Part shown: one piece after another, positions 35,128-44,214 of the stretch
How the letters are laid out: the number at the start of each line of letters is the position of its first letter
Numbering within the stretch: the stretch's first letter is position 1
Position numbers and translations under genes: made by a program
The notes under the pieces: model-generated
Seen by the model: only the letters and a program-made list of their open reading frames with translations
What the model was told of the DNA's origin: nothing
The model's database searches: none
Assembly (NCBI RefSeq): GCF_001905125.1
Contig: NZ_LWLE01000008.1
Coordinates: forward strand, 62,001-126,000
DNA: 64,000 nt
Direction: 5' to 3'
Source of the DNA: Streptomyces sp. TSRI0281
GTDB taxonomy: Bacteria > Actinomycetota > Actinomycetes > Streptomycetales > Streptomycetaceae

Positions 35128-36144
35128 ATGCCCAGTGGCCGGTCAAAGAACGTGCGACCGCGAGTGCGAGTACTGATGGTCGGATTTGCTGGACATCAAG
35201 GGAAAGAGTATCTGCCGATCGTGCGGGAGAGTGCGGAGATCATCGGCGGCGTCGACCCCGCCCCGACGGCCTCATCACTCGCCGACGAGTGGGGGTTCCC
35301 ACATTTCGACATCCTCAGTGAGGCACTCGAAAAATTCGACTTCGACGCCGCAGTGGTCACCGTGCCGCACAGTGAGCACTTCCCGGTCTGCGCCGAACTC
35401 CTGGCGCACGGCAGGCACGTCATCAAGGAAAAGCCGTTCGCCGTCACCGAACATGAAGCCCGGCAACTGATATCCCTGGCGCAACGGGCCGACCGCAGCG
35501 TCTTCACGCTGCTGCAACGGAACTTCAACCCCGTGTTCCAGTTCGCCCGGAAGAACCTCGCGCGGATCGGGGAGCCGTACTGGTTCTCCTACGACTACCA
35601 CTTCAACCTGGCTCACCCGACCACGGGTTGGCGCGCCTCCAGGGAGAAGGCGAGGGGCGGTGTGCTCCTCGACATGGGCTACCACCTCATCGATGTGCTC
35701 AGCGGAATGTTCCCCGAACGCCCACGGGTGCACTCCGCCTTCGTGCACCAGTACCAGGAGACGCGGGATCGTCGACTGGAGGATCTCGTCAGCCTCATGT
35801 GCAGCTATCCCTCGACGGGGCTGGCGGGCTCGCTCCGCATCTCACGCCATCACCACGAGAAGACCGAGCACCTCTGCGTGCTCGGTACGGAAGGCGCGTT
35901 GAACGTCGCCCCCGGGGTCGCCACCCTGCACTCCATCGGAGGGCTGCCGTTGGAGCGCTTCACCTGGGAAGGCCCCAAGACCGACGCCGTGCGTTCCATG
36001 TTCGCCCACCATCTGCGGCACCTGGACGACCGCTACTACCGCCAGGACCACCTCCAGCGTCAACTCGCCGCCGTGCGCACGATCGACGGCATCTACCGGG
36101 ACCGGCTACGCGAGCGGAACGAGCTCGCCGGCCGGTGTGCCTGA
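35128..36144 (+). CDS. Gfo/Idh/MocA oxidoreductase of the second cluster
   Basis: The 338-residue protein has the Rossmann start VRVLMVGFAGHQGKEYLP, the catalytic KEKPFAVTEHEA lysine motif, and DMGYHLIDVLSGMF, giving Asp and His for catalysis. The glycine motif is altered from GxGxxG to GFAGHQG, a variation also seen in aminosugar pathway members. Together with the DegT aminotransferase next to it, it resembles pairs such as NtdC-NtdA and RifL-RifK, which oxidise a sugar hydroxyl and then aminate it. The ATG at 35128 is used; a later in-frame ATG before VGFAGHQG is possible. Confidence 0.85.
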   Translation: MPSGRSKNVRPRVRVLMVGFAGHQGKEYLPIVRESAEIIGGVDPAPTASSLADEWGFPHFDILSEALEKFDFDAAVVTVPHSEHFPVCAELLAHGRHVIKEKPFAVTEHEARQLISLAQRADRSVFTLLQRNFNPVFQFARKNLARIGEPYWFSYDYHFNLAHPTTGWRASREKARGGVLLDMGYHLIDVLSGMFPERPRVHSAFVHQYQETRDRRLEDLVSLMCSYPSTGLAGSLRISRHHHEKTEHLCVLGTEGALNVAPGVATLHSIGGLPLERFTWEGPKTDAVRSMFAHHLRHLDDRYYRQDHLQRQLAAVRTIDGIYRDRLRERNELAGRCA

Positions 36145-36221
36145 CCCCCAACAGCCGTACGCCCACCGGCCGGGCCCGACGCGCCGGTCCCGAACCCACC
36201 CGCGAAAGGCAGGAAGGACAC

Positions 36222-37511
36222 ATGACCACCGCCGAACAACTCGCCCTCCTGGGAGGCGTGCCCGCCATCGATCAGCCGCTGCCGCACGAGGTCTGGCCGC
36301 CTCCCGCCGACGCGGCGGAGCTGTCCGAACTGGCCGAGCAGCGGAACATCGACATCTCCATCAAGGGCAACAGTGGTCCCATCGGCCGGCTCGAGGCCGA
36401 CTTCCTCGCCTTTCTGAACCACCGAGCTCGCTTCGCAGTCACCTTCAACTCCGGTACCAGCGCCCTCCTCGCCGCCTACTTCGCCCTCGGTGTGCGCGAG
36501 GGCGTGGACGTCGTGGGACCGGCACTCACCTACCATGCGGCGCTGAGTCCCGTCTTCGCGCTCCGCGGTGACGTGGTCCTGGCCGACATCGACCCCGATA
36601 CCCGTGGTCTGGACCCCAAAGCACTTCAGGCCGCGCTCACCGAGCGCACCAAGGTCATCACGGTCGTCCACCAGTGGGGCCACCCCTGCGACATGGACGC
36701 GATCCTGCGGATCGCCGAGCGACACGGGCTGCGCGTCCTGGAGGACTGCTCCCACGCCCATGGCAGCCACTACAAAGGCCAGCCCGTCGGTACGTTCGGC
36801 GACGCCGCGGTCTTCTCCCTCCAGGCCAACAAGGCCGTCTACGCGGGAGAAGGCGGCATCCTCGTCACGAGCGACCCCCAGGTGCACGACCGCGCCACTC
36901 TCCTCGGGCACTACCGGGACCGCTCCCGGGACAACGTCCTCGACGAGGACCTGCGTACGCACTGGGTCACCGGCTTCGGACTCAAGCTGCGCATGTCGCC
37001 GTTCAACGCCATCGTCGCCCGGCACGCGCTCGCAGCGTTCCCGGCACGCAAGGAGGCCCGACACCGCTGTCTGCGCTACCTCGGTGAGCAACTCGGCGAA
37101 GTGGCCTATCTGGAGCCGGTACACGTTGCCGACCACGTCGACATGGGTGCCTGGTACGGCTACAAACCGCTCTACCGGCCCGAGGCCCTGGGCGGCGTCC
37201 CACGCTCCGTGCTCATCGAGGCGCTGCGCGCCGAAGGCATGGAAGTGGGCGCCCCCTCCGGCCCCCGGCTGTCGACCCTGCCGCTCTACTCCCGCCCGGA
37301 GAACCCCCTCTTTCCCGGAACGCCGAAGAAGGGCATCGCACCGGAGACCGGCTCACACGCCGAGCACGTCGAACAGCACGCGCTGTCCCTTCCCACCTTC
37401 ACCGACTGGCCTGCGGACACGAGGCTCATCGACCAGTACGCCGAAGCCTTCCGCAAGATCGGCCGGCACCGCGAAGCGCTCGTGCGGTACGCGGCCGACC
37501 CGTCCCGATGA
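36222..37511 (+). CDS. DegT/DnrJ/EryC1/StrS aminotransferase of the second cluster
   Basis: The 429-residue protein is a sugar aminotransferase of the DegT family: FNSGTSALLAAYFALG for the phosphate pocket, EDCSHAHGSHYKGQ with the pyridine-binding Asp, and the Schiff-base Lys in LQANKAVYAGEGGI. Members include 3-amino-3-deoxyglucose (kanosamine) phosphate and inosose aminotransferases. AGGAAGGA lies before the ATG at 36222. The methyltransferase gene begins in an ATGA overlap at its stop. The substrate is presumably the 3-keto or keto-cyclitol product of the oxidoreductase. Confidence 0.88.
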   Translation: MTTAEQLALLGGVPAIDQPLPHEVWPPPADAAELSELAEQRNIDISIKGNSGPIGRLEADFLAFLNHRARFAVTFNSGTSALLAAYFALGVREGVDVVGPALTYHAALSPVFALRGDVVLADIDPDTRGLDPKALQAALTERTKVITVVHQWGHPCDMDAILRIAERHGLRVLEDCSHAHGSHYKGQPVGTFGDAAVFSLQANKAVYAGEGGILVTSDPQVHDRATLLGHYRDRSRDNVLDEDLRTHWVTGFGLKLRMSPFNAIVARHALAAFPARKEARHRCLRYLGEQLGEVAYLEPVHVADHVDMGAWYGYKPLYRPEALGGVPRSVLIEALRAEGMEVGAPSGPRLSTLPLYSRPENPLFPGTPKKGIAPETGSHAEHVEQHALSLPTFTDWPADTRLIDQYAEAFRKIGRHREALVRYAADPSR

Positions 37512-38227
37512 CCGACATCACCGAAGAGGTGGAGACCATGACTTTCAAAGAGTCCCCCGAGGCCGTGGCCCAGGTCCTGCGGCACGCCCTTGTCGGTGAC
37601 GACCTGCCGGACGCCTTCACCCTGCTGGGGCGGGAATGGAGCCTGCACCGAGGCGTCTTCCCCAGCACTCTGAGCGCCGCCACCGAGGTGATGGCCTCGA
37701 TCGTGCCGTATCCCCCGGGCGGCTCGTTCCTGGAGGTCGGCTGCGGCACGGGCGTCATCTCCGTGACCGCCGCGCTCAACGGCTGTGCCTCCGTCACCGC
37801 TCTGGACATCAACGAAAAGGCGGTGGCCAACACGGCTGCCAACGTCGAGCGGCACGGTGTGGGCGACCGGGTACGCGTTCTCCACAGCGACATGTACACG
37901 GCGCTCGGGCCCACGGAGCGTTTCGACGTCATCTTCTGGAACGTGCCCTGGACCTATGTGGAGGACGGCTTCTCGCTCTCCACCGATCTGCACTCCGCCG
38001 TCTTCGACCCGGGCTACCGGGGCCAGGCCCGGTACCTCGCGGGCGCCCATGAGCATCTGGCCGACGGTGGCAGGCTGCTGCTGGGCACGGCCGACCTGGG
38101 GGACCGTGAACGGCTCGACGCCCTTGCCGAGGAAGCCGGCCTGCGGGTCGAACTGCTGCACCGCGTGCGCCGGATCGAGGAGGTACGGGTCATGGAGTAC
38201 CACGTACTCGAACTGCACGCGAAGTGA
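37508..38227 (+). CDS. Class I methyltransferase with NVPW motif
   Basis: The 239-residue protein has the SAM motif FLEVGCGTGVISVTAAL and the acidic VTALDINEKAV, and ends strand 4 with FWNVPWTYVEDG. NPPY-like motifs such as this NVPW mark N-methyltransferases of the HemK/PrmC and RsmC type, which act on amides or amines in planar groups. In the cluster it may methylate the amine put in by the aminotransferase, or a carbamoyl nitrogen. It is fully coupled to the aminotransferase gene. Confidence 0.78.
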   Translation: MTDITEEVETMTFKESPEAVAQVLRHALVGDDLPDAFTLLGREWSLHRGVFPSTLSAATEVMASIVPYPPGGSFLEVGCGTGVISVTAALNGCASVTALDINEKAVANTAANVERHGVGDRVRVLHSDMYTALGPTERFDVIFWNVPWTYVEDGFSLSTDLHSAVFDPGYRGQARYLAGAHEHLADGGRLLLGTADLGDRERLDALAEEAGLRVELLHRVRRIEEVRVMEYHVLELHAK

Positions 38228-38273
38228 TCCGGCTGAGCCCCCGAAGCCTACGATGTGTGCAGTGAGGCGCTCC

Positions 38274-39104
38274 ATGTCACAGCAGACCGATCTCGAACTG
38301 GCCCTGCGACTCGGTGATATCGCCGACAGCATCACCAGCCGTCGCTTCCAGGCCCGCGACCTGCGGATCCGCGAGAAACTGGACCGTACGCCCGTGACCG
38401 ACGCGGACACCGCCGTCGAAACGGCCGTACGCGAGGCGCTGAGGTCCGCCCGTCGGGACGACGCCTTCGCCGGGGAGGAGACCGGCGGCTCCGTCATGGC
38501 CGGGCGCACCTGGATGGTCGACCCCATCGACGGCACCAAGAACTTCCTCCGTGGGGTACCCGTCTGGGCCACGCTGATCGCCTTGCTGGAGGACGGCCGA
38601 CCCACCGTCGGTGTGATCAGTGCCCCCGCCCTGCGCAGCCGCTGGTGGGCGGCGGCCGAACAGGGCGCCTGGCTGCGGCGCGGGTCGGTCGAAAGCGCCC
38701 CCCTGCCCCTGCGGGTCTCCGGCAACACCCGCCTCGCCCAGGCCTATCTGTCCACCACCAGCACACGCACCTGGGACATGTTCCACTCCCGTGCGGCTTA
38801 TCTGCGCCTGGCCGAAGCGTGCTGGGAGGACCGCGCCTTCGGGGACTTCCTCCAGCACTGCATGGTTGCCGAAGGAACCCTCGACATCGCGGCCGAACCG
38901 GTCGTGAATCCCTGGGACATCACCGCCGTACAGATCCTCGTGGAGGAAGCCGGCGGTGTCTGTACCGATCTTCTGGGCGCCTCGCCCCAAGGCGGCACCG
39001 GCGCCCTGTCCGCCAACCCGCGGTTGCATCAACTGGCCCTGGAAGTCCTCTCGGTCCCGCTTGATTCAGGCGCCCCGCCCAACTGTCAGGTCGGAAACCC
39101 ATAG
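38274..39104 (+). CDS. Inositol-monophosphatase-family sugar phosphatase (HisN-like)
   Basis: The 276-residue protein has the IMPase metal motifs: GEETGG for the first Glu, WMVDPIDGTKNFLRGVP for the central Asp pair, and NPWDITAVQILVEEAGG for the last Asp. It should remove phosphate from an aminosugar- or aminocyclitol-phosphate after transamination, as phosphatases do in kanosamine and AHBA routes. The ATG at 38274 has GTGAGG six bases upstream; another in-frame ATG lies 21 bp earlier. It could also serve the hygromycin-type pathway, which needs an inositol-1-phosphate phosphatase. Confidence 0.85.
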   Translation: MSQQTDLELALRLGDIADSITSRRFQARDLRIREKLDRTPVTDADTAVETAVREALRSARRDDAFAGEETGGSVMAGRTWMVDPIDGTKNFLRGVPVWATLIALLEDGRPTVGVISAPALRSRWWAAAEQGAWLRRGSVESAPLPLRVSGNTRLAQAYLSTTSTRTWDMFHSRAAYLRLAEACWEDRAFGDFLQHCMVAEGTLDIAAEPVVNPWDITAVQILVEEAGGVCTDLLGASPQGGTGALSANPRLHQLALEVLSVPLDSGAPPNCQVGNP

Positions 39105-39118
39105 AGAGACGGACCATC

Positions 39119-40684
39119 ATGTTGATTCTTTCCCTGAAGGAAGGCCATGACGGGGCGATCGCAGCTGTCGAAGACGGCAAGCTGCTCTTCTCCCTGGAGG
39201 CGGAGAAGGACTCGTTCGGCCGCTACAGCGAAGTGACCGCGGAGGTGTTCGCCGTAGCGGCGGACCGGCTGGACAGGCAGCCGGACGTCATCGCCATGAG
39301 CGGCTGGATCAAGGGGACGCAGGCCACCGACCGGCCCTCGCGTGCCGGGTACTACGGTGTGGGCGAATCCGCGATCTCGGACGAGGCCGGCCGGTTCTTC
39401 GGAAAGGGCGTGCGCGTCTTCTCCTCCACACATGAGCGCTCCCACATCATGACGTCCTATGGAATGTCGGCATTCCGTCGGGACCAACCCTTCTACAGCC
39501 TGGTGTGGGAGGGGAACATCGGCTCGTTCTACCGCATCGACGAACACGGGAAGGTGACCCACCTCAAGGAGGTGCTCAACTACCCGGGCAACAAGTACTC
39601 CTACGGCTTCGCGCTCGCGGACCCCAAGTACAGTCCGCACGAGGAATTCGTCCGTTTCCAGGATGCGGGCAAGCAGATGGCGTTGGCCGGATTTGCCGAG
39701 GATCGATCGGCGACCCAGGCGGAACAGGAAGCAATCGACTTCATCCTCGGACAGAAGCAGGTCATCACCGGCAACCTGAAGGACCGGATGACCGACTCCC
39801 CTTTCCATAACATCGGCGTGGAGTCACCCGCGTACAAGAGTCTCGCCGCCCGCCTGTCGAACGCCATCTTCGACCGGTTCCACGCATACGCCCGGGAGCA
39901 TATGACCGAGGGCCTCCCCCTGCTCATCTCAGGGGGCTGCGGGCTCAATTGCGAGTGGAACCGCCGTTGGCGCGAGTGCGGGCTCTTCCCCGCGGTCTTC
40001 GTCCCGCCGTGCCCCAACGACAGCGGCTCCGCGATCGGGACCGCCATCGACGCCCAGCACTTCTACACCGGGTCGGCCGACCTGGACTGGGACGTCTACG
40101 CGGGTGGCGAGTTCGTCGAGGACATGGAGTTCGACCCGCAGCGCTACGAGAGCCGCCCGGCGCGCTACGACGAGGTCGCCCGCTACCTCCGCGACGGGAA
40201 CATCATCGGCTGGGCGCAGGGCCGCTGGGAGATCGGCCCCCGCGCACTCGGGAACAGGTCGATCCTGGCCGCGCCCTTCACCGAGGAGACGACCGTCAGG
40301 CTCAACCGGATCAAGCAGCGCGAGAGCTACCGCCCCATCGCCCCGATCTGTCTGGAGCAGGACGCGGGCCGCTGGTTCGGCGGCGGAGTCCCCGACCCCT
40401 ACATGCTGTACTTCAGCCAGGTCGAGTCCGACGAACTGCGGGCGGTGACACACGTCGACGGAACGGCGCGTACCCAGACCGTCGACCCGAAGGCGAACCC
40501 GAAAATGTCCGGTCTGCTGACCTCCTTCGGCGAACTGACCGGATTCAGCGTCCTCTGCAACACCTCGCTCAACTATTCGGGGCGGGGGTTCATCAACCGC
40601 AACAGCGACCTGATTGCGTACGGCGAGCTCCACGGTCTGGATGGATACGTCGTGAATGACGTCTTCATTACCCCGCGACGATAG
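39119..40684 (+). CDS. O-carbamoyltransferase (CmcH/TobZ/NodU family)
   Basis: The 521-residue protein has both halves of the family: an N-terminal Kae1-like domain beginning LILSLKEGHDGAIAAVEDG with the metal motif STHERSHIMTSYG (HxxxH), and a C-terminal YrdC-like domain with GWAQGRWEIGPRALGNRS, NTSLNYSGRGF and a final DVFI. It moves a carbamoyl group from carbamoyl phosphate, through a carbamoyl-adenylate, to a sugar or alcohol hydroxyl. The length equals that of CmcH. It is the last gene of the operon, so the product is expected to carry a carbamate. Confidence 0.9.
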   Translation: MLILSLKEGHDGAIAAVEDGKLLFSLEAEKDSFGRYSEVTAEVFAVAADRLDRQPDVIAMSGWIKGTQATDRPSRAGYYGVGESAISDEAGRFFGKGVRVFSSTHERSHIMTSYGMSAFRRDQPFYSLVWEGNIGSFYRIDEHGKVTHLKEVLNYPGNKYSYGFALADPKYSPHEEFVRFQDAGKQMALAGFAEDRSATQAEQEAIDFILGQKQVITGNLKDRMTDSPFHNIGVESPAYKSLAARLSNAIFDRFHAYAREHMTEGLPLLISGGCGLNCEWNRRWRECGLFPAVFVPPCPNDSGSAIGTAIDAQHFYTGSADLDWDVYAGGEFVEDMEFDPQRYESRPARYDEVARYLRDGNIIGWAQGRWEIGPRALGNRSILAAPFTEETTVRLNRIKQRESYRPIAPICLEQDAGRWFGGGVPDPYMLYFSQVESDELRAVTHVDGTARTQTVDPKANPKMSGLLTSFGELTGFSVLCNTSLNYSGRGFINRNSDLIAYGELHGLDGYVVNDVFITPRR

Positions 40685-41325
40685 GTAACCGCCGCCGCAT
40701 CGGGTAACCATGCCGCATGTCGCTCGCCGGGACGCCGCGGAAGTGGGCTTCACCATGGCAGGAGGGTCGGTCGCAGTATGGCCGGACCGGCTGAAGGGAA
40801 CATCCGGTACGGCCTGCCACAGAGCCTTTGGGGAATGCCGGCGAGCCGACCGTCAGGGTCACAGGGTCAGCGCCGGCACGGTCGGTGACCCCCTGCGGCC
40901 GTCGGCACGGCCGGGGACCCGCCGCGGGAGGAGGGTTTCGGCCTGCGGGCCGGCGCGAGGACCGTCGAAGGCGCCCGGCACCCGAACCGGGGTGCCCGGT
41001 GGCGACGGCTGCGCGGGCGGCGCCCCGGCTCACTCCGCCCGCCCGTGCCGCGTACGCCGTCCAGGCCGACGCCGTCCTGACGGCCCGCCGCCGAGGTGTG
41101 TTGACGTATCGTCAACTAAGGCTGGGGCAAGGGCTTTTGGGATGGCCGCCCGCCCGTGACATGCGCAAGGACCGTTACGCGGGGAATCTGCGGAGAATGA
41201 CTTCGCCATTCCGCCACGATCTTATGTAAAGCCCCTCTAAGATCTCCGGCGAGACGGTTCTCCGCATCTCTGTGTACTCCGTCACGAGCAGGACGAAAGC
41301 CCCTTCCAACACTTGAGAGCAGGGG
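40685..41325. other. Gene-free region before the surface-protein gene
   Basis: Several overlapping frames on both strands are of low-complexity Arg/Pro/Ala composition and show no protein-like pattern. The only structure seen is a dyad at 41100-41116. The region likely holds the terminator of the carbamoyltransferase operon and the promoter of the 922-residue surface protein; tctaagatctccggcgagac near 41240 is a possible promoter patch. Confidence 0.55.
41100..41116. promoter_or_regulatory. Operator-like dyad gttgacg-tat-cgtcaac
   Basis: Seven-base perfect arms around tat, 210 bp upstream of the surface-protein gene. A site with the same TGACG-N3-CGTCA core recurs at 47834-47846. The shape fits a TetR- or MarR-type operator; no regulator gene is adjacent. 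Confidence 0.4.
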
Positions 41326-44094
41326 ATGACATACACACATGAAGCCGCCAAGAGAGCCACGCCCGAACCGCGTCGGCCGCGGTCGGGCGTGCTCGGCCGC
41401 CGTACCCTCGGCTGCCTGGGCGTGCTCGCCTTGGGAATCGGCAGTGGCTCGTTAGCCATGGCGCCTGCGGCCTACTCGCAGGCAGAGCAAGGATCAGTGA
41501 CGGTCCGGGTGATCCGGGCCGTGGACGACAGCGGTGTGTGGACACCTGCGCTGGAGCCGGGTATCGCCGGCGTCAGGGTGACCCTCACCGACGACGCCGG
41601 AGTGGGCGTCGAGGGGGTCACGGCGGCCGACGGCACCGTGTCCCTGACCCCCGCAGGGGACAGCGACACCAACGGCAAGTACCGGGTGCAGGTGGTGAAT
41701 CCGAAACCGGGTGTGCTGTTCCCGGCCTTCGCCTCGCGTCAGGGACTGGACGGCGCGCCCAACCAGCTGAGCAGCAACGAGGAGTTCGTCGACCTCTCCG
41801 GCAACAAGGACGTGGCGTACACCACCGGGCTGTGGAGCCCCGGCGACTACTGCCAGAAGAACGCGCCCTTGGTGACCACCTGCCAGCCGGCCACGCGCGA
41901 GGGCGGGACACAGCGCACGCTGGTCTCCTTCCCGTACTCGGCGCGCGGCCAGGACGGCGTCGACGTCAACGTCACCGACATCGCCACCAACGCCGAGACC
42001 GGCACGCTCTACGGCATGGCGTGGAACAAGGCCGACAAGCGGGTGTTCTCCTCGGCGGTGGCCAAGCGCACCACGGACTACGGTCCGGGCGGCGCCGGGG
42101 GGATCTACGTGACCGACCTGGCGCAGAAGAAGACCACCCTGTTCACGGTCGTCCCCGACGCGGGGACGACGGCACACGCCTCGGGCACCGACGACGCCTT
42201 CCTCGCCGCGCCCGGCAGGGAGAGCCTGGGCGGCATCAAGATCACCGATGACGGCCAGGACCTGTTCGTCGTCAACCTCAACACCCGCAAGCTCTACCGG
42301 TACGACGCGACCGCGGCGACCGCTGCGGCGCCCGAGGCCGTCGCGGCCATCCCGGATCCGGGCTGTCCCGCAGCGGTGGACTGGCGTCCGTTCGGCCTCG
42401 GCCTGCACGACGGCGTCGGCTATGTCGGCGGGGTGTGTTCCGGCGAGTCCACCGGTAAGGTCTCGGACCTGCGCGCGGTGGTCCTTCCCTTCGACCTGGC
42501 CACCGGAGCGTTCCAGGAACCGGTCCTGGACCAGCCGTTGGACTACCCGCGTCAGTCCACGATCGGCGGGCCGCCGTGCGACGGGGCGGGCTGGTTCCCC
42601 TGGACCGACACGTTCCCGGCCTCCCAGAACGGCCAGGCGTGCGCGACCTATATCGCCCAGCCCGAGCCGGAGTTGGGTGAGATCGATTTCGAATCCGACG
42701 GTTCCATGCTGCTGGCGTTCCGTGACCGCTTCGGCGACCGTTCCCCGGCGGGTCCCACACCCGGCTCGGTCGGCACCGTCCTGTCCGGCGGCGACCTGAA
42801 CAAGGCATGCCTGGTGGACGGCGCGTACGTGATGGACACCAACAACGGCTGCGGGCTCTCCCCCCGGGGTACCCGCTTCTTCGACACCAGCCGGATGGGT
42901 TCCCATCACAACGCCTCCTTCGCGGGGATGGCGTTCTCCAAGGTCGAGGACACCATCGCCACCTCGGGCTTCGACCCCAACAGCACCGCCTTCGGGTACG
43001 GCACCACCTTCAACAAGCGCGACGGCAGGCAGGACCCGAAGTCCGGTCTGCGTCTCAACCCGGCCGGGGTCGCGGCCCCGTTCGGCAAGGGCGCCTCGAT
43101 GGGCGACCTGGAGGTGCTCTGCGACCAGGCCCCGCTCCAGATCGGCAACCGGGTCTGGTACGACCCCGAGCGCACGGGCATCCAGAAGCCGGGCCAGCGC
43201 CCGGTCGTGGGCGCGACCGTCAACCTGTACGACGAGACGGGCAAGCTCGTGGGGACGACGGTGACGTCGGCGCGCGGCGAGTACTACTTCGACGACTCCA
43301 ATGTCACCGGAGGCCTCCAGCCGAAGACCAAGTACACCATCCGCCTCGACAAGCCGGCCGACTACGCCGACGGCGGTCCGCTCCATCAGTGGGTGCCCAC
43401 GGAAGCGGACGTCGGCGACAACCGCTTCATCGACTCCAAGGGCATCGTCCCATCCGGCGGGAAGTTCCCCGAGCGGGCGCTGACCACCGGGGGGCCGGGG
43501 GAGAACGACCACACGTACGACTTCGGCTTCCGGCAGCAGGAAGGCACGGTGAGCCTGGTCAAGCACGACCAGGATGGCAAACCCCTGGCCCGGGCCACGT
43601 TCCAGCTGTGGAAGGAGACGAACGGCTCCGACGCCTTGCAGACCTCCGGGGCGAAACCGGATACAAAGGTCGGCGAGCCCTGCGTGACCGGCACCGACGG
43701 CAACTGCGGCGGAACCGGCCTGCCGGGCACGTACTACTGGCAGGAGGTCAGCCCGCCGGACGGCTACGCCGCGCCGAAGGACCCCGTGTTCGGACCGCTG
43801 GAGCTCACCCCCGACAAGCTCGACGACGGGATCTCGGTGACGGCGGTCAACCACCGGTTGCCCGGTCCCGATCCGAAGCCCACACCGACGCCCAAGCCGA
43901 CACCGGGCGTACCCGGCTCACCTGGGGCGCCCGGTGCACCTGGTGCCCCGGGCCACGCGTCCGGTCCGGGCGGCCTGGCGGCCACCGGCGTGAGCCTGGC
44001 GGTTCCGCTGGCAGCCGGCTGCGCCGCGCTCACCGTCCTCGGCACGGTGCTGGTGGTGACGATGCGCCGCAGGCGGAGGGCACAGCCCCTCTAG
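41326..44094 (+). CDS. Sortase-anchored surface protein with SdrD-B-like and collagen-like regions
   Basis: The 922-residue protein has a signal sequence in its first about 50 residues (hydrophobic CLGVLALGIGSGSLAMAP), then a large extracellular region with beta-propeller-like stretches (GGIYVTDLAQKKTTLF, GGIKITDDGQDLFVVN). A Cna-B/SdrD-type domain follows (IGNRVWYDPERTGIQKPGQR, then VVGATVNLYDETGKLVGTT), and a second prealbumin-like repeat from SLVKHDQDGKPLARATFQLW. The tail holds a collagen-like GxP stretch, the class E sortase signal LAATG near residue 884, a membrane helix and RRRRR. It is expected to be fixed covalently to the cell wall. No sortase gene is in the window. Confidence 0.9.
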   Translation: MTYTHEAAKRATPEPRRPRSGVLGRRTLGCLGVLALGIGSGSLAMAPAAYSQAEQGSVTVRVIRAVDDSGVWTPALEPGIAGVRVTLTDDAGVGVEGVTAADGTVSLTPAGDSDTNGKYRVQVVNPKPGVLFPAFASRQGLDGAPNQLSSNEEFVDLSGNKDVAYTTGLWSPGDYCQKNAPLVTTCQPATREGGTQRTLVSFPYSARGQDGVDVNVTDIATNAETGTLYGMAWNKADKRVFSSAVAKRTTDYGPGGAGGIYVTDLAQKKTTLFTVVPDAGTTAHASGTDDAFLAAPGRESLGGIKITDDGQDLFVVNLNTRKLYRYDATAATAAAPEAVAAIPDPGCPAAVDWRPFGLGLHDGVGYVGGVCSGESTGKVSDLRAVVLPFDLATGAFQEPVLDQPLDYPRQSTIGGPPCDGAGWFPWTDTFPASQNGQACATYIAQPEPELGEIDFESDGSMLLAFRDRFGDRSPAGPTPGSVGTVLSGGDLNKACLVDGAYVMDTNNGCGLSPRGTRFFDTSRMGSHHNASFAGMAFSKVEDTIATSGFDPNSTAFGYGTTFNKRDGRQDPKSGLRLNPAGVAAPFGKGASMGDLEVLCDQAPLQIGNRVWYDPERTGIQKPGQRPVVGATVNLYDETGKLVGTTVTSARGEYYFDDSNVTGGLQPKTKYTIRLDKPADYADGGPLHQWVPTEADVGDNRFIDSKGIVPSGGKFPERALTTGGPGENDHTYDFGFRQQEGTVSLVKHDQDGKPLARATFQLWKETNGSDALQTSGAKPDTKVGEPCVTGTDGNCGGTGLPGTYYWQEVSPPDGYAAPKDPVFGPLELTPDKLDDGISVTAVNHRLPGPDPKPTPTPKPTPGVPGSPGAPGAPGAPGHASGPGGLAATGVSLAVPLAAGCAALTVLGTVLVVTMRRRRRAQPL

Positions 44095-44142
44095 CCACCG
44101 GAACGGGGCGACCGGCCCCGGGGTGACTCTCCGGGCCGGCTC

Positions 44143-44179
44143 GGGCGGGTTCGCGGACCAGAGGTCCGCGAACCCGCCC
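44143..44179 (+). terminator. Strong hairpin terminator after the surface-protein gene
   Basis: Seventeen-base perfect arms (44143-44159 and 44163-44179) around the 3-base loop aga, about 50 bp past the stop of the surface-protein gene. The first bases after the stem are tctt. It separates that gene from the next one. Confidence 0.85.
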
Positions 44180-44214
44180 TCTTGTGCGACCGACCGACGA
44201 GAGAAGGCAAGTGC

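Noticed and set aside
38253..38273. Upstream ATG for the IMPase-like gene
   Set aside because: The ATG at 38274 has GTGAGG at good spacing and begins right before the conserved domain; the earlier ATG has no ribosome site.
40668..41229. Several overlapping frames of 80-150 codons on both strands
   Set aside because: All are low-complexity Arg/Pro/Ala sequences with no ribosome site or motif.
41494..43854. Minus-strand frame of 786 codons over the surface-protein gene
   Set aside because: The plus strand encodes signal peptide, SdrD-type domains and LAATG anchor; the minus frame has no motif.
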